Source: Eubacterium sp.
GTDB lineage: Bacteria; Bacillota; Clostridia; Lachnospirales; Lachnospiraceae
DNA: 36,035 nt
NCBI GenBank assembly: GCA_016292095.1
Contig: JAEFAB010000042.1
Coordinates: 1 to 36,035 of the forward strand
Direction: 5' to 3'
The position numbers and the translations under genes are program-made. Below are positions 1-7,711 of this stretch, in pieces. The notes under the pieces were generated by a model. It had not been told where the DNA came from. It was given only the letters and a program-made list of their open reading frames with translations, and did not search any database. The number at the start of each line of letters is the position of its first letter. Position 1 is the stretch's first letter.

Positions 1-25
1 AAAGAAAAATGGTGTGCATAGAAAA

Positions 26-55
26 ATGACCATACCTCATACGAAGTATGGTCAT
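26..55. terminator. Bidirectional-type hairpin at window start
   Basis: A perfect 10-bp inverted repeat (26-35 with 46-55) encloses a 10-nt loop. On the minus strand the stem is followed by a run of T, so it looks better as a minus-strand terminator; on the plus strand only a short T-poor stretch follows. It may end a gene lying left of the window. A smaller 6-bp hairpin lies at 84-100. Confidence 0.5.
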
Positions 56-145
56 TCTCTAAACACTCATTTTAGATATTTATCCTGTCTACTTGACAGG
101 GAGCATATCACTTGCACATAATGCATCGTTTTTCTTTTTTTATTT

Positions 146-237
146 GACGAATGTCCACCAGCGAGAACGAAGTTCGAGCTGGTGACCTCATTGTTTATTC
201 CAAAGCAGAAGCATGTTCGAGCTGGTGACCGCATTGT
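146..237. repeat. REP-like palindromic element, copy near lipoprotein gene
   Basis: A small hairpin GAC-GAAT-GTC (146-155) is followed by a larger one at 156-184: CACCAGC, then GA, GAAC, loop GAA, GTTC, GA, GCTGGTG. The two GA dinucleotides face each other, giving a tandem G-A mismatch inside the stem. The right half (TTCGAGCTGGTGACC plus CATTGTTT) recurs at 216-237. The same architecture with different stem bases occurs at 24248-24386. No gene is visible in the first 300 bases apart from these palindromes. Confidence 0.6.
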
Positions 238-244
238 TTGGTAG

Positions 245-273
245 TTTTCAAAAATCCATTTTAGTGGTATGAT
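245..273 (+). promoter_or_regulatory. Putative sigma-A promoter of the lipoprotein gene
   Basis: TTTTCA at 245-250 and TATGAT at 268-273 are separated by 17 bp. The -10 box is preceded by TGG, an extended -10 feature. An AAAGGAGG ribosome binding site follows at 291-298, just ahead of the ATG at 305. Confidence 0.5.
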
Positions 274-304
274 ATTAGGGCGTATGGGCTAAAGGAGGAA
301 TAGA

Positions 305-916
305 ATGAAAAAATTATCGTTAGCATTAATGACAGGGGTATTGCTTGTTTCCTTAGCAGGCTGTGCTTCATCTACAAAAAAAGAAGAAACAACCAAGGTA
401 AAGAACGCTGAAACAACCACTGTCGTTGAAACCACAATAGAAGAAACTACAGAAGAAAAGACAACAAAAGAAAAAGAAACAAAAGAACCACATCCATCCA
501 AACAATCCAAATGTAAAACTCCGGAAGCAGCAATTCAGCCGGTATGTCAGGGATTGATGGATACAGATGTTGATGAAATGTTTAGCACATTTCCAAGTGA
601 CTTATTGGAATATAAGCAGATGAAGACGCTGAAAAAAGAATTAAAAGACGTTGTTCAGCAGTTGGGTGAAATGAAAGAAGCTGGAATGACTTTTGAAGTG
701 AAAATCACCGGAGTCAGTGATCCGGAATCTACAAATATGAGTGATTTAAATCAGGATTTTGCAGATTTGGGAGTTGACTTCAAAATTTCTGAAATTAAAA
801 AAGTCGGACTTTCTGCAACGGTTTCCGCCGGCGGAGAGTCTGTTACACAGGATATTATGAACTGTATTGCCGGAAAAATCGGAAAATACTGGTATTTTGT
901 TTCCTGTGAACAATAA
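305..916 (+). CDS. Small lipoprotein with Thr/Glu-rich linker
   Basis: The 203-residue product begins with a lipoprotein signal: charged MKK, a hydrophobic stretch and the lipobox LAGC (Cys20). Processing by signal peptidase II and anchoring to the outer face of the membrane are expected. Residues 21-65 form a low-complexity linker rich in Thr, Glu and Lys, which would hold the folded part away from the membrane. The folded part, from about residue 66, has paired cysteines but no domain that I recognise; it ends in an aromatic WYFVSCEQ. A strong ribosome binding site fixes the start. It appears to have its own promoter, and iorA follows after 46 bp. The function is unknown; a small extracytoplasmic binding or NTF2-like fold is possible. 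Confidence 0.8.
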   Translation: MKKLSLALMTGVLLVSLAGCASSTKKEETTKVKNAETTTVVETTIEETTEEKTTKEKETKEPHPSKQSKCKTPEAAIQPVCQGLMDTDVDEMFSTFPSDLLEYKQMKTLKKELKDVVQQLGEMKEAGMTFEVKITGVSDPESTNMSDLNQDFADLGVDFKISEIKKVGLSATVSAGGESVTQDIMNCIAGKIGKYWYFVSCEQ

Positions 917-962
917 ATAAAAAAATCAATAATCTCTATAAAAAGAAAGGACGGAAGAAATT

Positions 963-2708
963 TTGGAAAACAAAAAGATTATGCTTGGAAATGAAGCCAT
1001 TGCCCGTGGCGCATGGGAAGCCGGTGTTAAAGTATCTTCAGCTTATCCGGGAACTCCAAGTACAGAAGTAAGTGAAAATTTAGTAAAATACGAAGGGGTT
1101 TACTCTGAGTGGGCTCCAAATGAAAAGGTTGCAACAGAAGTTGCCATCGGTGCATCTCTTTCCGGAGTGCGCTCTATGACAATGATGAAGATGGTAGGCT
1201 TAAATGTTGCAGCGGATCCATTGTTTACAATGGGATACATTGGCGTTAATGGTGGTATGGTATTGGTTGTAGCAGATGACCCTGGAATTTACAGCTCACA
1301 GAACGAGCAGGATACCAGAATGATTGGTCGTGCTGCAATGGTTCCGGTAATTGAACCATCAGACAGTGAAGAAGCCAGAGTATTTACAAAGAAAGCTTAT
1401 GAATTATCTGAAAAATATGACACACCGGTTATTTTAAGAACAACAACAAGACTTGCACATTCACAGGGCTTGGTAAACTTAGAAGATCGTGTGGTTCCAA
1501 ATGATAAGGAATATGAAAGAAATGTTGCGAAAAATGTAATGATGCCGGGAAATGCGATTAAGCGTCATGTTTTTGTAGAACAGAGACTGAAGCAGATGGC
1601 AGAAGATGCATGTACATTGGATATTAACAAAGTAGAGTATAAGGATACAAAGATTGGTGTAATTACCAGTGGTATCCCATATCAGTATGTAAAGGAAGTC
1701 CTTCCGGAAGCATCTGTATTAAAGTTAGGGTTGGTTCATCCATTGCCAAAGAACTTAATTAAGGAATTTGCTGAAAAAGTTGATCGCTTAATTATTGTAG
1801 AAGAATTAGAACCGGTTATTGAAGAACAGGTTCGTGCAATGGGAATTGAATGTGACGGTAAAAATATCTTTACTGTACAGGGAGAATATAGTGCAAACAT
1901 GCTTCGCGAAAAAGTTCTTGGAGAACAGGTTGAAGTAGCACAGCCTGCAGAAGCACCTGCAAGACCACCAATTCTTTGCCCGGGATGTCCTCACAGAGCG
2001 ACTTATTCAGTATTAAAGAAATTAAAGATTCATGCAGCAGGAGATATCGGTTGTTATACTCTTGGTGCTGTAAATCCATTAGGGGTTGTAGATACAACAG
2101 TATGTATGGGGTCTTCGATTTCAACGTTGCATGGAATGGAAAAAGCAAAGGGAAAAGAATATGTTAAAAACTGGGTCGCTGTAATCGGTGATTCAACATT
2201 CTTACATACCGGTGTAAACTCATTGATGAATATGGTTTACAACAAAGCTACAGGAACGGTAATCATTTTAGATAACTCTACAACAGGTATGACCGGTCAT
2301 CAGGATCATCCGGCTACAGGAAAGACTCTTTCCGGAGAAGAAGCCAACGTTGTATTGTTGGATGAATTGTGTAAGGCACTTGGAGTTAAGAACGTAACAG
2401 TGGCTGACCCATTTGACATTAAGAAATTTGAAGAAATTGTCAAGGAAGAAGTAGCAAAGGATGAGGTTTCCGTAATTATTGCGCAGTCACCTTGTGCGTT
2501 ATTAAAGAGCTACACTCCTGCAGGAAAATGCTTTGAAATTCCTGAAAAATGTAAGAAGTGTGGTATGTGCTTAAAGGCAGGATGCCCTGCAATTACAAAG
2601 AAAGAAGACGGAACCATTGCAATTGACCAGACATTATGTAACGGTTGTGGACTTTGCATGAGTAATTGTCCATTTGATGCAATTGGATTAAAGAAGAGAG
2701 GTGAGTAA
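963..2708 (+). CDS. iorA: Indolepyruvate:ferredoxin oxidoreductase, alpha subunit
   Basis: This is the large subunit of the enzyme that oxidatively decarboxylates aryl pyruvates (indolepyruvate, phenylpyruvate) to aryl-acetyl-CoA while reducing ferredoxin. The 581 residues carry the expected order: an N-terminal pyrimidine-binding half (SSAYPGTPSTEV), a central TPP-binding part (CPGCPHR; GDIGCYTLG; GDSTFLHTG) and a C-terminal ferredoxin-like part with two 4Fe-4S motifs, CKKCGMC with a later Cys, and CNGCGLCMSNC. Length and layout fit IorA. Translation starts at TTG 963, placed 8-10 nt after AAAGGACGG. The beta subunit follows after 2 bp, so the two are surely co-transcribed. The likely role is fermentative catabolism of aromatic amino acids after transamination. 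Confidence 0.95.
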   Translation: MENKKIMLGNEAIARGAWEAGVKVSSAYPGTPSTEVSENLVKYEGVYSEWAPNEKVATEVAIGASLSGVRSMTMMKMVGLNVAADPLFTMGYIGVNGGMVLVVADDPGIYSSQNEQDTRMIGRAAMVPVIEPSDSEEARVFTKKAYELSEKYDTPVILRTTTRLAHSQGLVNLEDRVVPNDKEYERNVAKNVMMPGNAIKRHVFVEQRLKQMAEDACTLDINKVEYKDTKIGVITSGIPYQYVKEVLPEASVLKLGLVHPLPKNLIKEFAEKVDRLIIVEELEPVIEEQVRAMGIECDGKNIFTVQGEYSANMLREKVLGEQVEVAQPAEAPARPPILCPGCPHRATYSVLKKLKIHAAGDIGCYTLGAVNPLGVVDTTVCMGSSISTLHGMEKAKGKEYVKNWVAVIGDSTFLHTGVNSLMNMVYNKATGTVIILDNSTTGMTGHQDHPATGKTLSGEEANVVLLDELCKALGVKNVTVADPFDIKKFEEIVKEEVAKDEVSVIIAQSPCALLKSYTPAGKCFEIPEKCKKCGMCLKAGCPAITKKEDGTIAIDQTLCNGCGLCMSNCPFDAIGLKKRGE

Positions 2709-2710
2709 GG

Positions 2711-3286
2711 ATGGCAGATACAAAAAACATTATGATTGTTGGTGTAGGAGGTCAGGGAACCTTACTTACCAGTAGAATTTTAGGTGGAATTACTGTTGCG
2801 GCAGGATATGATGTAAAGTTATCTGAAGTTCATGGAATGGCGCAGCGTGGTGGTAGCGTTGTTACTTATGTACGTTATGGGGAAGAAGTTGCGGAACCAA
2901 TCGTGGAAGAGGGACAGGCAGATGTGTTAATCGCTTTTGAGCGTTTGGAAGCACTTCGTTATGCACACTTCCTGAAAAAGGATGGTGTTATTATTGTCAA
3001 TGATCAGAGAATTGATCCGATGCCGGTTGTTACAGGTGCAGCACAGTATCCGGAAAACATTATTGAAAATCTTAAGAAAGATTATAAGGTTATTGATGTT
3101 GATGCAATGGCTGAAGCATTGGAAATGGGAAATTCCAGAGTATTCAATGTAATTATTTTAGGCGTTGCAGCAAAGCATATGGATTTTGAAAAAGATATGT
3201 GGATTGATGTGATTAAAAACACTGTTCCACCGAAAACAATTGATATTAACGTGGCAGCTTTTGAAAGAGGTTACGAAATCGGATAA
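2711..3286 (+). CDS. iorB: Indolepyruvate:ferredoxin oxidoreductase, beta subunit
   Basis: The 191-residue partner of IorA belongs to the gamma-type domain of the 2-oxoacid:ferredoxin oxidoreductase family. The glycine-rich start MIVGVGGQGTLL, the segment SEVHGMAQRGGSVVTYVRYG and the later DVLIAFERLEALR are characteristic. It forms the IorA-IorB heterodimer, the gamma domain contributing to the CoA-dependent step. The ATG lies 2 bp after the iorA stop, with GGTGAG ahead of it inside the end of iorA. A hairpin terminator follows, so iorAB looks like a two-gene unit. Confidence 0.95.
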   Translation: MADTKNIMIVGVGGQGTLLTSRILGGITVAAGYDVKLSEVHGMAQRGGSVVTYVRYGEEVAEPIVEEGQADVLIAFERLEALRYAHFLKKDGVIIVNDQRIDPMPVVTGAAQYPENIIENLKKDYKVIDVDAMAEALEMGNSRVFNVIILGVAAKHMDFEKDMWIDVIKNTVPPKTIDINVAAFERGYEIG

Positions 3287-3293
3287 GTAAGAA

Positions 3294-3319
3294 GGGAGTA
3301 CCTAAGGGTGCTCCCTTTT
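3294..3319 (+). terminator. Terminator after iorAB
   Basis: GGGAGTACC pairs with GGTGCTCCC (one G-T pair) around a short loop and is followed by TTTT. It lies 8 bp after the iorB stop. The next ribosome binding site (AAAGAAAGG) begins right behind it, so some readthrough into the amidohydrolase gene is plausible. Confidence 0.7.
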
Positions 3320-3337
3320 CAAAGAAAGGATTGAAAA

Positions 3338-4171
3338 ATGATTATAGACACCCATGCGCATACCTTTCCGGATCACATCGCTTACAATGCACTACGAAAG
3401 ATGGAACAGGAGATTGTGAATTCTCAAGGATTTGTGGTAAAGGCAGCACGAACAGGAACGGTAAGTGACTTGTCAAAGGCTTCTATAGAGGCAGGCATTG
3501 ATATGACATTGGTTTGCCCGGTGGCAACGAATGTGAGGCAACCGGAAAAAATTAATCGTTTGTCGGTAGAATTAAACAAAGATACAGAGAAACATCATCT
3601 GTTCAGTTTAGGCGCAATTCATCCGGAGTGTACGAATTATAAGGAAATTCTGGATGAAATTGTGGCAATGGATTTTAAAGGAATTAAACTGCACCCGGAT
3701 TATCAGAATGTGGACTTTGATGATGAACGGTATATTCGTATTATGGACTATGCTGCCAATAAGGATTTAGTGATTATTACCCATGCCGGAGAAGATGTGG
3801 GACTTCCGGGAACGGTACATTGTACGCCGGATAAGGTGTTGAATGTATGGAAACACATTCAGCCGGAAAAATTGGTACTGGCTCACATGGGTGGCTGGAG
3901 AAAATGGGATGAAGTAGAAGAAAAACTGATGGAGTTGCCGGTTTATTTTGATACGGCGGTTTGCGGAAGAAAAGACATTCCGGTTCATATCAGCGATGAA
4001 CAACTGGTTCGTATGATTCGCAATCATGGGGTGGAACGGATTTTGTTTGGAACGGATAGTCCGTGGTATGACCAGCAGGAAGCACTGGCGGATTTGAGAA
4101 ACTCCGGATTGACGGAAGAAGAACTGGAACTGGTGTTGGGAGAAAATGCAAGAAAACTGTTCGGGTTTTAG
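3338..4171 (+). CDS. Amidohydrolase family 2 (metal-dependent hydrolase or decarboxylase)
   Basis: The 277-residue protein has the TIM-barrel amidohydrolase pattern: N-terminal DTHAHTF with the HxH metal ligands (His6, His8), GIKLHPDY, the later histidines in ITHAGED and LAHMGGW, and the C-terminal metal-ligand aspartate in GTDSPW. This is the amidohydrolase-2 group, which includes ACMSD-type decarboxylases and lactonases. The exact substrate cannot be read from sequence. It lies between iorAB and an acyl-CoA synthetase, so a part in aromatic-compound turnover is possible but is inference. The start is supported by AAAGAAAGG at 3321-3329. The protein should be cytoplasmic. Confidence 0.85.
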   Translation: MIIDTHAHTFPDHIAYNALRKMEQEIVNSQGFVVKAARTGTVSDLSKASIEAGIDMTLVCPVATNVRQPEKINRLSVELNKDTEKHHLFSLGAIHPECTNYKEILDEIVAMDFKGIKLHPDYQNVDFDDERYIRIMDYAANKDLVIITHAGEDVGLPGTVHCTPDKVLNVWKHIQPEKLVLAHMGGWRKWDEVEEKLMELPVYFDTAVCGRKDIPVHISDEQLVRMIRNHGVERILFGTDSPWYDQQEALADLRNSGLTEEELELVLGENARKLFGF

Positions 4172-4193
4172 AAATAAGTAATTGTAGGAGAAA

Positions 4194-4814
4194 ATGAAAG
4201 TGGATAAAAAATCAATTGTTATACATATTATAGGGGCGGCGATGATTCTTTTAAGGATGGTGGAATCAATTAACTATTTAAGACAGTTATTACCACGATT
4301 AGACTCCGTAAAACCTATAGATTTAGTATCCCGGGGAACAGAAATGACAATATCATTAGCTATGGTGATTCTCCTCGTTGCAGGGATATATGGGATGAAA
4401 AGTATTTATGCGTTGTACTGTAAAATGGTTGGATTTTTAATGGTAAATTTATACTCATATGTTCAGTTAGTTACTGAACATATGAGTATAAATATACAAA
4501 CATGTTTAAGCGTAATGGTATCATTCGCTTATAATTTTCTTGTTATATTAGTTATGCTGTTGTATGCACGCAAAGTTACAAATACGTTGGTGACAGTAAT
4601 TGTGCTTTCTTTTTTATGTGCAATTCCGGAAATTCTTGCTTGGGTAAACGTTGTTCATACTGTGGGTGTGGGCCTCGATTGGAGGTATAGCGTCGTCTAT
4701 GCACAGTTTTTGATTCGAATACTTTTAGGTATATTAATATACGTAGCGATTCTTTGGTGTGTGGAGAATGACCGAAAAGCAGAAGGTATTATTGAAAAAA
4801 ATGCTTCCGAATAA
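4194..4814 (+). CDS. Uncharacterised polytopic membrane protein
   Basis: The 206-residue product has five or six hydrophobic segments (roughly residues 8-24, 50-68, 74-95, 103-125, 130-153 and 168-190) and no recognisable catalytic motif. It starts 22 bp after the amidohydrolase stop with GTAGGAG ahead of ATG, so it may be co-transcribed with it. Base use is somewhat more AT-rich than that of its neighbours. The coding region contains a perfect 21-bp inverted repeat (see the separate entry), which is unusual inside a gene. The function is unknown. Confidence 0.7.
   Translation: MKVDKKSIVIHIIGAAMILLRMVESINYLRQLLPRLDSVKPIDLVSRGTEMTISLAMVILLVAGIYGMKSIYALYCKMVGFLMVNLYSYVQLVTEHMSINIQTCLSVMVSFAYNFLVILVMLLYARKVTNTLVTVIVLSFLCAIPEILAWVNVVHTVGVGLDWRYSVVYAQFLIRILLGILIYVAILWCVENDRKAEGIIEKNASE
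4447..4493. repeat. Perfect 21-bp inverted repeat inside a membrane-protein gene
   Basis: Bases 4447-4467 are the exact reverse complement of 4473-4493, around a 5-base loop TAGTT. The repeat is within the coding frame, and the encoded residues read smoothly through it, with no stop codon. A transcript would fold into a very stable hairpin that a ribosome must melt. Confidence 0.9.
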
Positions 4815-4849
4815 TAGACTGTTGACCGGACTCTGCGTGGAGGACATTC

Positions 4850-4878
4850 TTGACGGGGGGAGCGATTTTTCCTATAAT
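4850..4878 (+). promoter_or_regulatory. Strong sigma-A promoter for the acyl-CoA synthetase gene
   Basis: TTGACG (4850-4855) and TATAAT (4873-4878) are separated by 17 bp, close to the ideal. The inferred transcript start near 4885 leaves a leader of about 55 nt before the ATG at 4941. The stretch 4815-4940 holds nothing else that I recognise. Confidence 0.8.
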
Positions 4879-4940
4879 GTAGTTTAGGACTTTAAAGTAA
4901 TGAAAAGGTACGGAAACTTAGTAAAAAGGAGAATATACAA

Positions 4941-6575
4941 ATGCCAATTACAGAATTATTGGAAAGAAATGCCAGAGAATATGCAAATGATGTTTGTCTG
5001 GTTGAAATAAATCCTGAGATTCAGGAAAAAAGAAGAGTGACATGGAGAGATTACGAATTAATCGAACCGGATGCTCGCCATCACTACAGAAGAGAAATTA
5101 CATGGCATGTTTTTAATGAAAAGGCAAACCGTGTAGCAAATCTTTTGTTAAGCAGAGGCATTCAGAAGGGCGATAAAGTTGCCATTCTAATGATGAACTG
5201 CTTAGAATGGTTACCGATTTACTTCGGTATTTTGAAAACGGGAGCATTGGCGGTACCGATGAATTTCCGTTTTGACTCGGAAGAAATTAAATACTGTCTG
5301 GAATTGTCTGAAGCAGATGTGTTGATTTTCGGACCGGAATTCGTAGGACGTATTGAAGAAATTGTCGATGAAATTGATGAAAAGAGAATTTTATTCTATG
5401 TAGGTGGGGACTGCCCTACTTTTGCAGAAGATTACGATAAACTGGCAGCAAACTGTTCCTCTTTATCACCGGAAATTGAATTGACCGATGAAGATGATGC
5501 GGCAATTTATTTCTCATCAGGAACGACAGGATTTCCGAAAGCAATTTTGCACAATCACGAAAGCCTGATGCATGCAGCAAAGGTAGAACAGAATCATCAC
5601 GGACAGAGTAAGGATGATGTGTTCCTTTGTATTCCGCCGCTTTACCATACCGGTGCGAAAATGCATTGGTTTGGAAGTCTTTTGACCGGTGGAAAAGCAG
5701 TATTATTGAAGGGTGTAACACCAAAGACAATTTTGGAAACAGTATCCAATGAAGGATGTACTATCGTATGGCTCCTTGTTCCATGGGCGCAGGATTTATT
5801 ACTGGCGTTGGATCGTGGAGAATTGAAATTGTCTGATTATAAATTAGATCAGTGGAGATTGATGCACATTGGTGCTCAGCCGGTACCACAGAGTCTGATT
5901 AAACGTTGGAAGGAATATTTCCCGAAACATCAGTATGATACAAATTATGGTTTGTCTGAATCTATTGGACCAGGTTGCGTGCATCTTGGTGTGGAAAATA
6001 TTCATAAGGTTGGAGCAATTGGTATCCCGGGATATGGTTGGGAAGCAAAAATTGTTTCGCCGGATGGCAAAGAAGTTCCAAAGGGTGAAGTTGGAGAACT
6101 GATTGTAAAAGGACCGGGTGTAATGACCTGCTACTTTAACGATGAAAAGGCTACAGCTGATACGTTAAAAGATGGATGGCTTTACACAGGGGATATGGCT
6201 GAGAAAGATGAGGATGGTTTTATCTATCTTGTTGACCGAAAGAAAGATGTCATCATTACTGGTGGTGAAAATCTTTATCCGGTGCAGATTGAAAACTTCC
6301 TGAGCAAGCATCCGAAGATTAAAGATGTGGCTGTTATTGGTTTGCCGGATGAACGTCTGGGCGAAATTGCAGCAGCGATTATTGAACTGAAGCCGGATAC
6401 AGAATGCACGGAAGATGAAATCAATACATTTTGTAAGGAACTCCCACGATATAAGAGACCTAGAAAGATTATTTTCACACAGGTTCCAAGAAATGCAACG
6501 GGAAAGATTGAGAAGCCGAAACTTCGTGAGATGTACAACAGTGTGAATCTGGTTGATGCTCAGAATAAAGCATAA
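4941..6575 (+). CDS. AMP-forming acyl-CoA synthetase (ANL superfamily)
   Basis: The 544-residue enzyme should activate a carboxylic acid to acyl-AMP and then to the CoA thioester. Diagnostic motifs are the P-loop-like YFSSGTTGFPKA (about residues 190-201), NYGLSES, the hinge region GWLYTGDMAEKDEDG, LVDRKKDVIITGGENLYP and the C-terminal catalytic-lysine segment PRNATGKIEKPKL. The length is normal for this family. A charged insertion near residues 35-52 precedes the usual start of the AMP-binding fold. It has its own strong promoter and an AAAGGAG ribosome binding site. Nearby iorAB makes aryl-acetyl-CoA, so an aryl-acetate or medium-chain substrate is conceivable, but specificity cannot be read directly. 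Confidence 0.92.
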   Translation: MPITELLERNAREYANDVCLVEINPEIQEKRRVTWRDYELIEPDARHHYRREITWHVFNEKANRVANLLLSRGIQKGDKVAILMMNCLEWLPIYFGILKTGALAVPMNFRFDSEEIKYCLELSEADVLIFGPEFVGRIEEIVDEIDEKRILFYVGGDCPTFAEDYDKLAANCSSLSPEIELTDEDDAAIYFSSGTTGFPKAILHNHESLMHAAKVEQNHHGQSKDDVFLCIPPLYHTGAKMHWFGSLLTGGKAVLLKGVTPKTILETVSNEGCTIVWLLVPWAQDLLLALDRGELKLSDYKLDQWRLMHIGAQPVPQSLIKRWKEYFPKHQYDTNYGLSESIGPGCVHLGVENIHKVGAIGIPGYGWEAKIVSPDGKEVPKGEVGELIVKGPGVMTCYFNDEKATADTLKDGWLYTGDMAEKDEDGFIYLVDRKKDVIITGGENLYPVQIENFLSKHPKIKDVAVIGLPDERLGEIAAAIIELKPDTECTEDEINTFCKELPRYKRPRKIIFTQVPRNATGKIEKPKLREMYNSVNLVDAQNKA

Positions 6576-6586
6576 TCAAAGATTGG

Positions 6587-6614
6587 TTGACAAAAATATA
6601 GAGATTGTTATAAT
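6587..6614 (+). promoter_or_regulatory. Promoter directly ahead of a terminator
   Basis: TTGACA (6587-6592) and TATAAT (6609-6614) are separated by 16 bp. Both boxes are consensus. The expected start near 6621 falls at the foot of the hairpin 6623-6658, so transcripts from it would be terminated after about 40-45 nt. Confidence 0.7.
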
Positions 6615-6622
6615 CGAACTAT

Positions 6623-6665
6623 ACCGAAGATAAAGTTTAATTAAAACTTGTCTTCGGTTTTTTTG
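6623..6665 (+). terminator. Strong intrinsic terminator
   Basis: ACCGAAGA (6623-6630) pairs with TCTTCGGT (6651-6658), extended inward by AAGTTT/AAACTT around AATT, and is followed by a run of T to 6664. It can serve as the terminator of the acyl-CoA synthetase gene, which ends 47 bp upstream. Confidence 0.85.
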
Positions 6666-7006
6666 TGGCAAATTTTTTTCGAAATAAGAGAATAAATAAG
6701 GATTATATACCTGCTGACAAAACAGAACTAAAACATGTTGACGAGGTTTTGAAACTGTTATCCGTGATGACAAAGGATCAAAGATACGAAAGAATGTTAA
6801 GTAAAGGAGATGGAAGAGAGGTGCATACGATGTGTGATGTGGCAGAACGGCTGGAACAAAGAGGAAAAGAAATCGGACGTGAAGAAGGCATCAAAGAAGG
6901 AAAACTTGAAGTGCTTTTGGAATTGGTCCGTGAGGGCGTGATTGAAGCCAAAGATGCGGCAGAAAAATTGGGGGTTGAAGAAAAGGAAATTTTGGAGAAA
7001 TTATAA
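6665..7006 (+). pseudogene. C-terminal remnant of an Rpn/PD-(D/E)XK nuclease family gene
   Basis: The 113-codon frame matches the C-terminal tail typical of Rpn-family recombination-promoting nucleases (putative transposases of clostridia): an LKHVDEVLKLLSVMTKDQRYE segment, then a CDVAERLEQRGKEIGREEG coiled, charged tail with repeated G-R/K-E units. The N-terminal nuclease domain, which should be about 200 residues, is absent. The frame opens with GTG directly after a terminator T-run, with no ribosome binding site, so it is probably not translated from there. It is flanked by terminators on both sides. I read it as the leftover of a longer gene rather than a working protein. Confidence 0.65.
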
Positions 7007-7012
7007 GAAATG

Positions 7013-7051
7013 GGTCATCTGCATTTGAATATGTCGATGACCTGTTTTTTT
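7013..7051 (+). terminator. Terminator after the Rpn remnant
   Basis: GGTCATC (7013-7019) pairs with GATGACC (7036-7042), followed by seven T (7044-7050) after one G. It isolates the remnant from the regulator gene downstream. Confidence 0.75.
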
Positions 7052-7065
7052 AGGAGAAAAAATGA

Positions 7066-7122
7066 TTGACAGATGGGATTCAAAAATATATGATTAATCA
7101 GTATTACTAAACTTTATGTTTA
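7066..7122 (+). promoter_or_regulatory. Promoter and possible operator of the regulator-pot operon
   Basis: TTGACA (7066-7071) and TATGAT (7089-7094) have a 17-bp spacer. Just downstream, TAAAC-TTTAT-GTTTA (7108-7122) is a short perfect palindrome over the start region. It could be an operator for the XRE-cupin protein encoded next, giving autoregulation; that part is inference. Confidence 0.65.
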
Positions 7123-7147
7123 ATATTTAAAAACAAACGAGGGGATT

Positions 7148-7681
7148 ATGGACATAGGATATAAAATTAAAGAGTTGAGAATTCAGAAAAATCTGACCCA
7201 GGAAGAATTGGCGGATCGGGCAGAGCTGACGAAGGGATTTATTTCTCAGGTGGAGAGAAATCATACTTCTCCGTCCATTGCAACGTTAGTGGATATTCTG
7301 CAGTGTCTGGGAACGGACCTGAAGCATTTCTTCAGTGATGATGAAGACCGACAGATTGTCTTTAAAAAAGAAGATTTTTTTGAAAAGACTGATGAAGAAT
7401 TGAAACATCAGATTACATGGATTGTACCTAATGCACAGAAGAATGAGATGGAGCCGATTTTATTGGAATTGCAGCCGGGAGGAAGCAGTTATGAAAATCC
7501 GCCTTTTGAAGGGGAAGTATTTGGTTATGTACTGAAAGGAAGCGTGGTTTTGAAAATCGGAGAAAAGCAATATAAGGTAAAAAAAGGAGAAACCTTTTAC
7601 TATCCGGCAAATAACAGTCATTCGTTACAGTCGGAAAGAGGGGCGCAAATTCTTTGGATTAGCAGCCCACCTGCATTTTAA
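7148..7681 (+). CDS. XRE-cupin transcriptional regulator (PuuR-like)
   Basis: The 177-residue protein joins an N-terminal HTH_XRE domain (residues 3-60; LTQEELADRAELTKGFISQVERN) to a C-terminal cupin barrel (about 105-175; GEVFGYVLKGSVVLKIGE, then YYPANNSHS). XRE-cupin proteins such as PuuR bind DNA through the HTH and sense a small ligand through the cupin. Its position 30 bp ahead of the potA start argues that it controls polyamine uptake, probably with polyamines as ligand. GAGGGG precedes the ATG. It shares a promoter with the transporter genes, so it likely also controls itself. Confidence 0.92.
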   Translation: MDIGYKIKELRIQKNLTQEELADRAELTKGFISQVERNHTSPSIATLVDILQCLGTDLKHFFSDDEDRQIVFKKEDFFEKTDEELKHQITWIVPNAQKNEMEPILLELQPGGSSYENPPFEGEVFGYVLKGSVVLKIGEKQYKVKKGETFYYPANNSHSLQSERGAQILWISSPPAF

Positions 7682-7711
7682 GTAGAAATCATGGAAGATG
7701 AGGAAAAGAAA

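Noticed and set aside
150-184. Kink-turn or riboswitch, because of tandem G-A pairs in the stem
   Set aside because: The 3-nt bulge needed for a kink-turn is absent, and related copies lie behind a terminator instead of in a gene leader.
1870-2148. Minus-strand frames inside iorA, and similar antisense frames elsewhere
   Set aside because: They are shadows of well-supported genes, with low-complexity or unfolded-looking products and no start signals.
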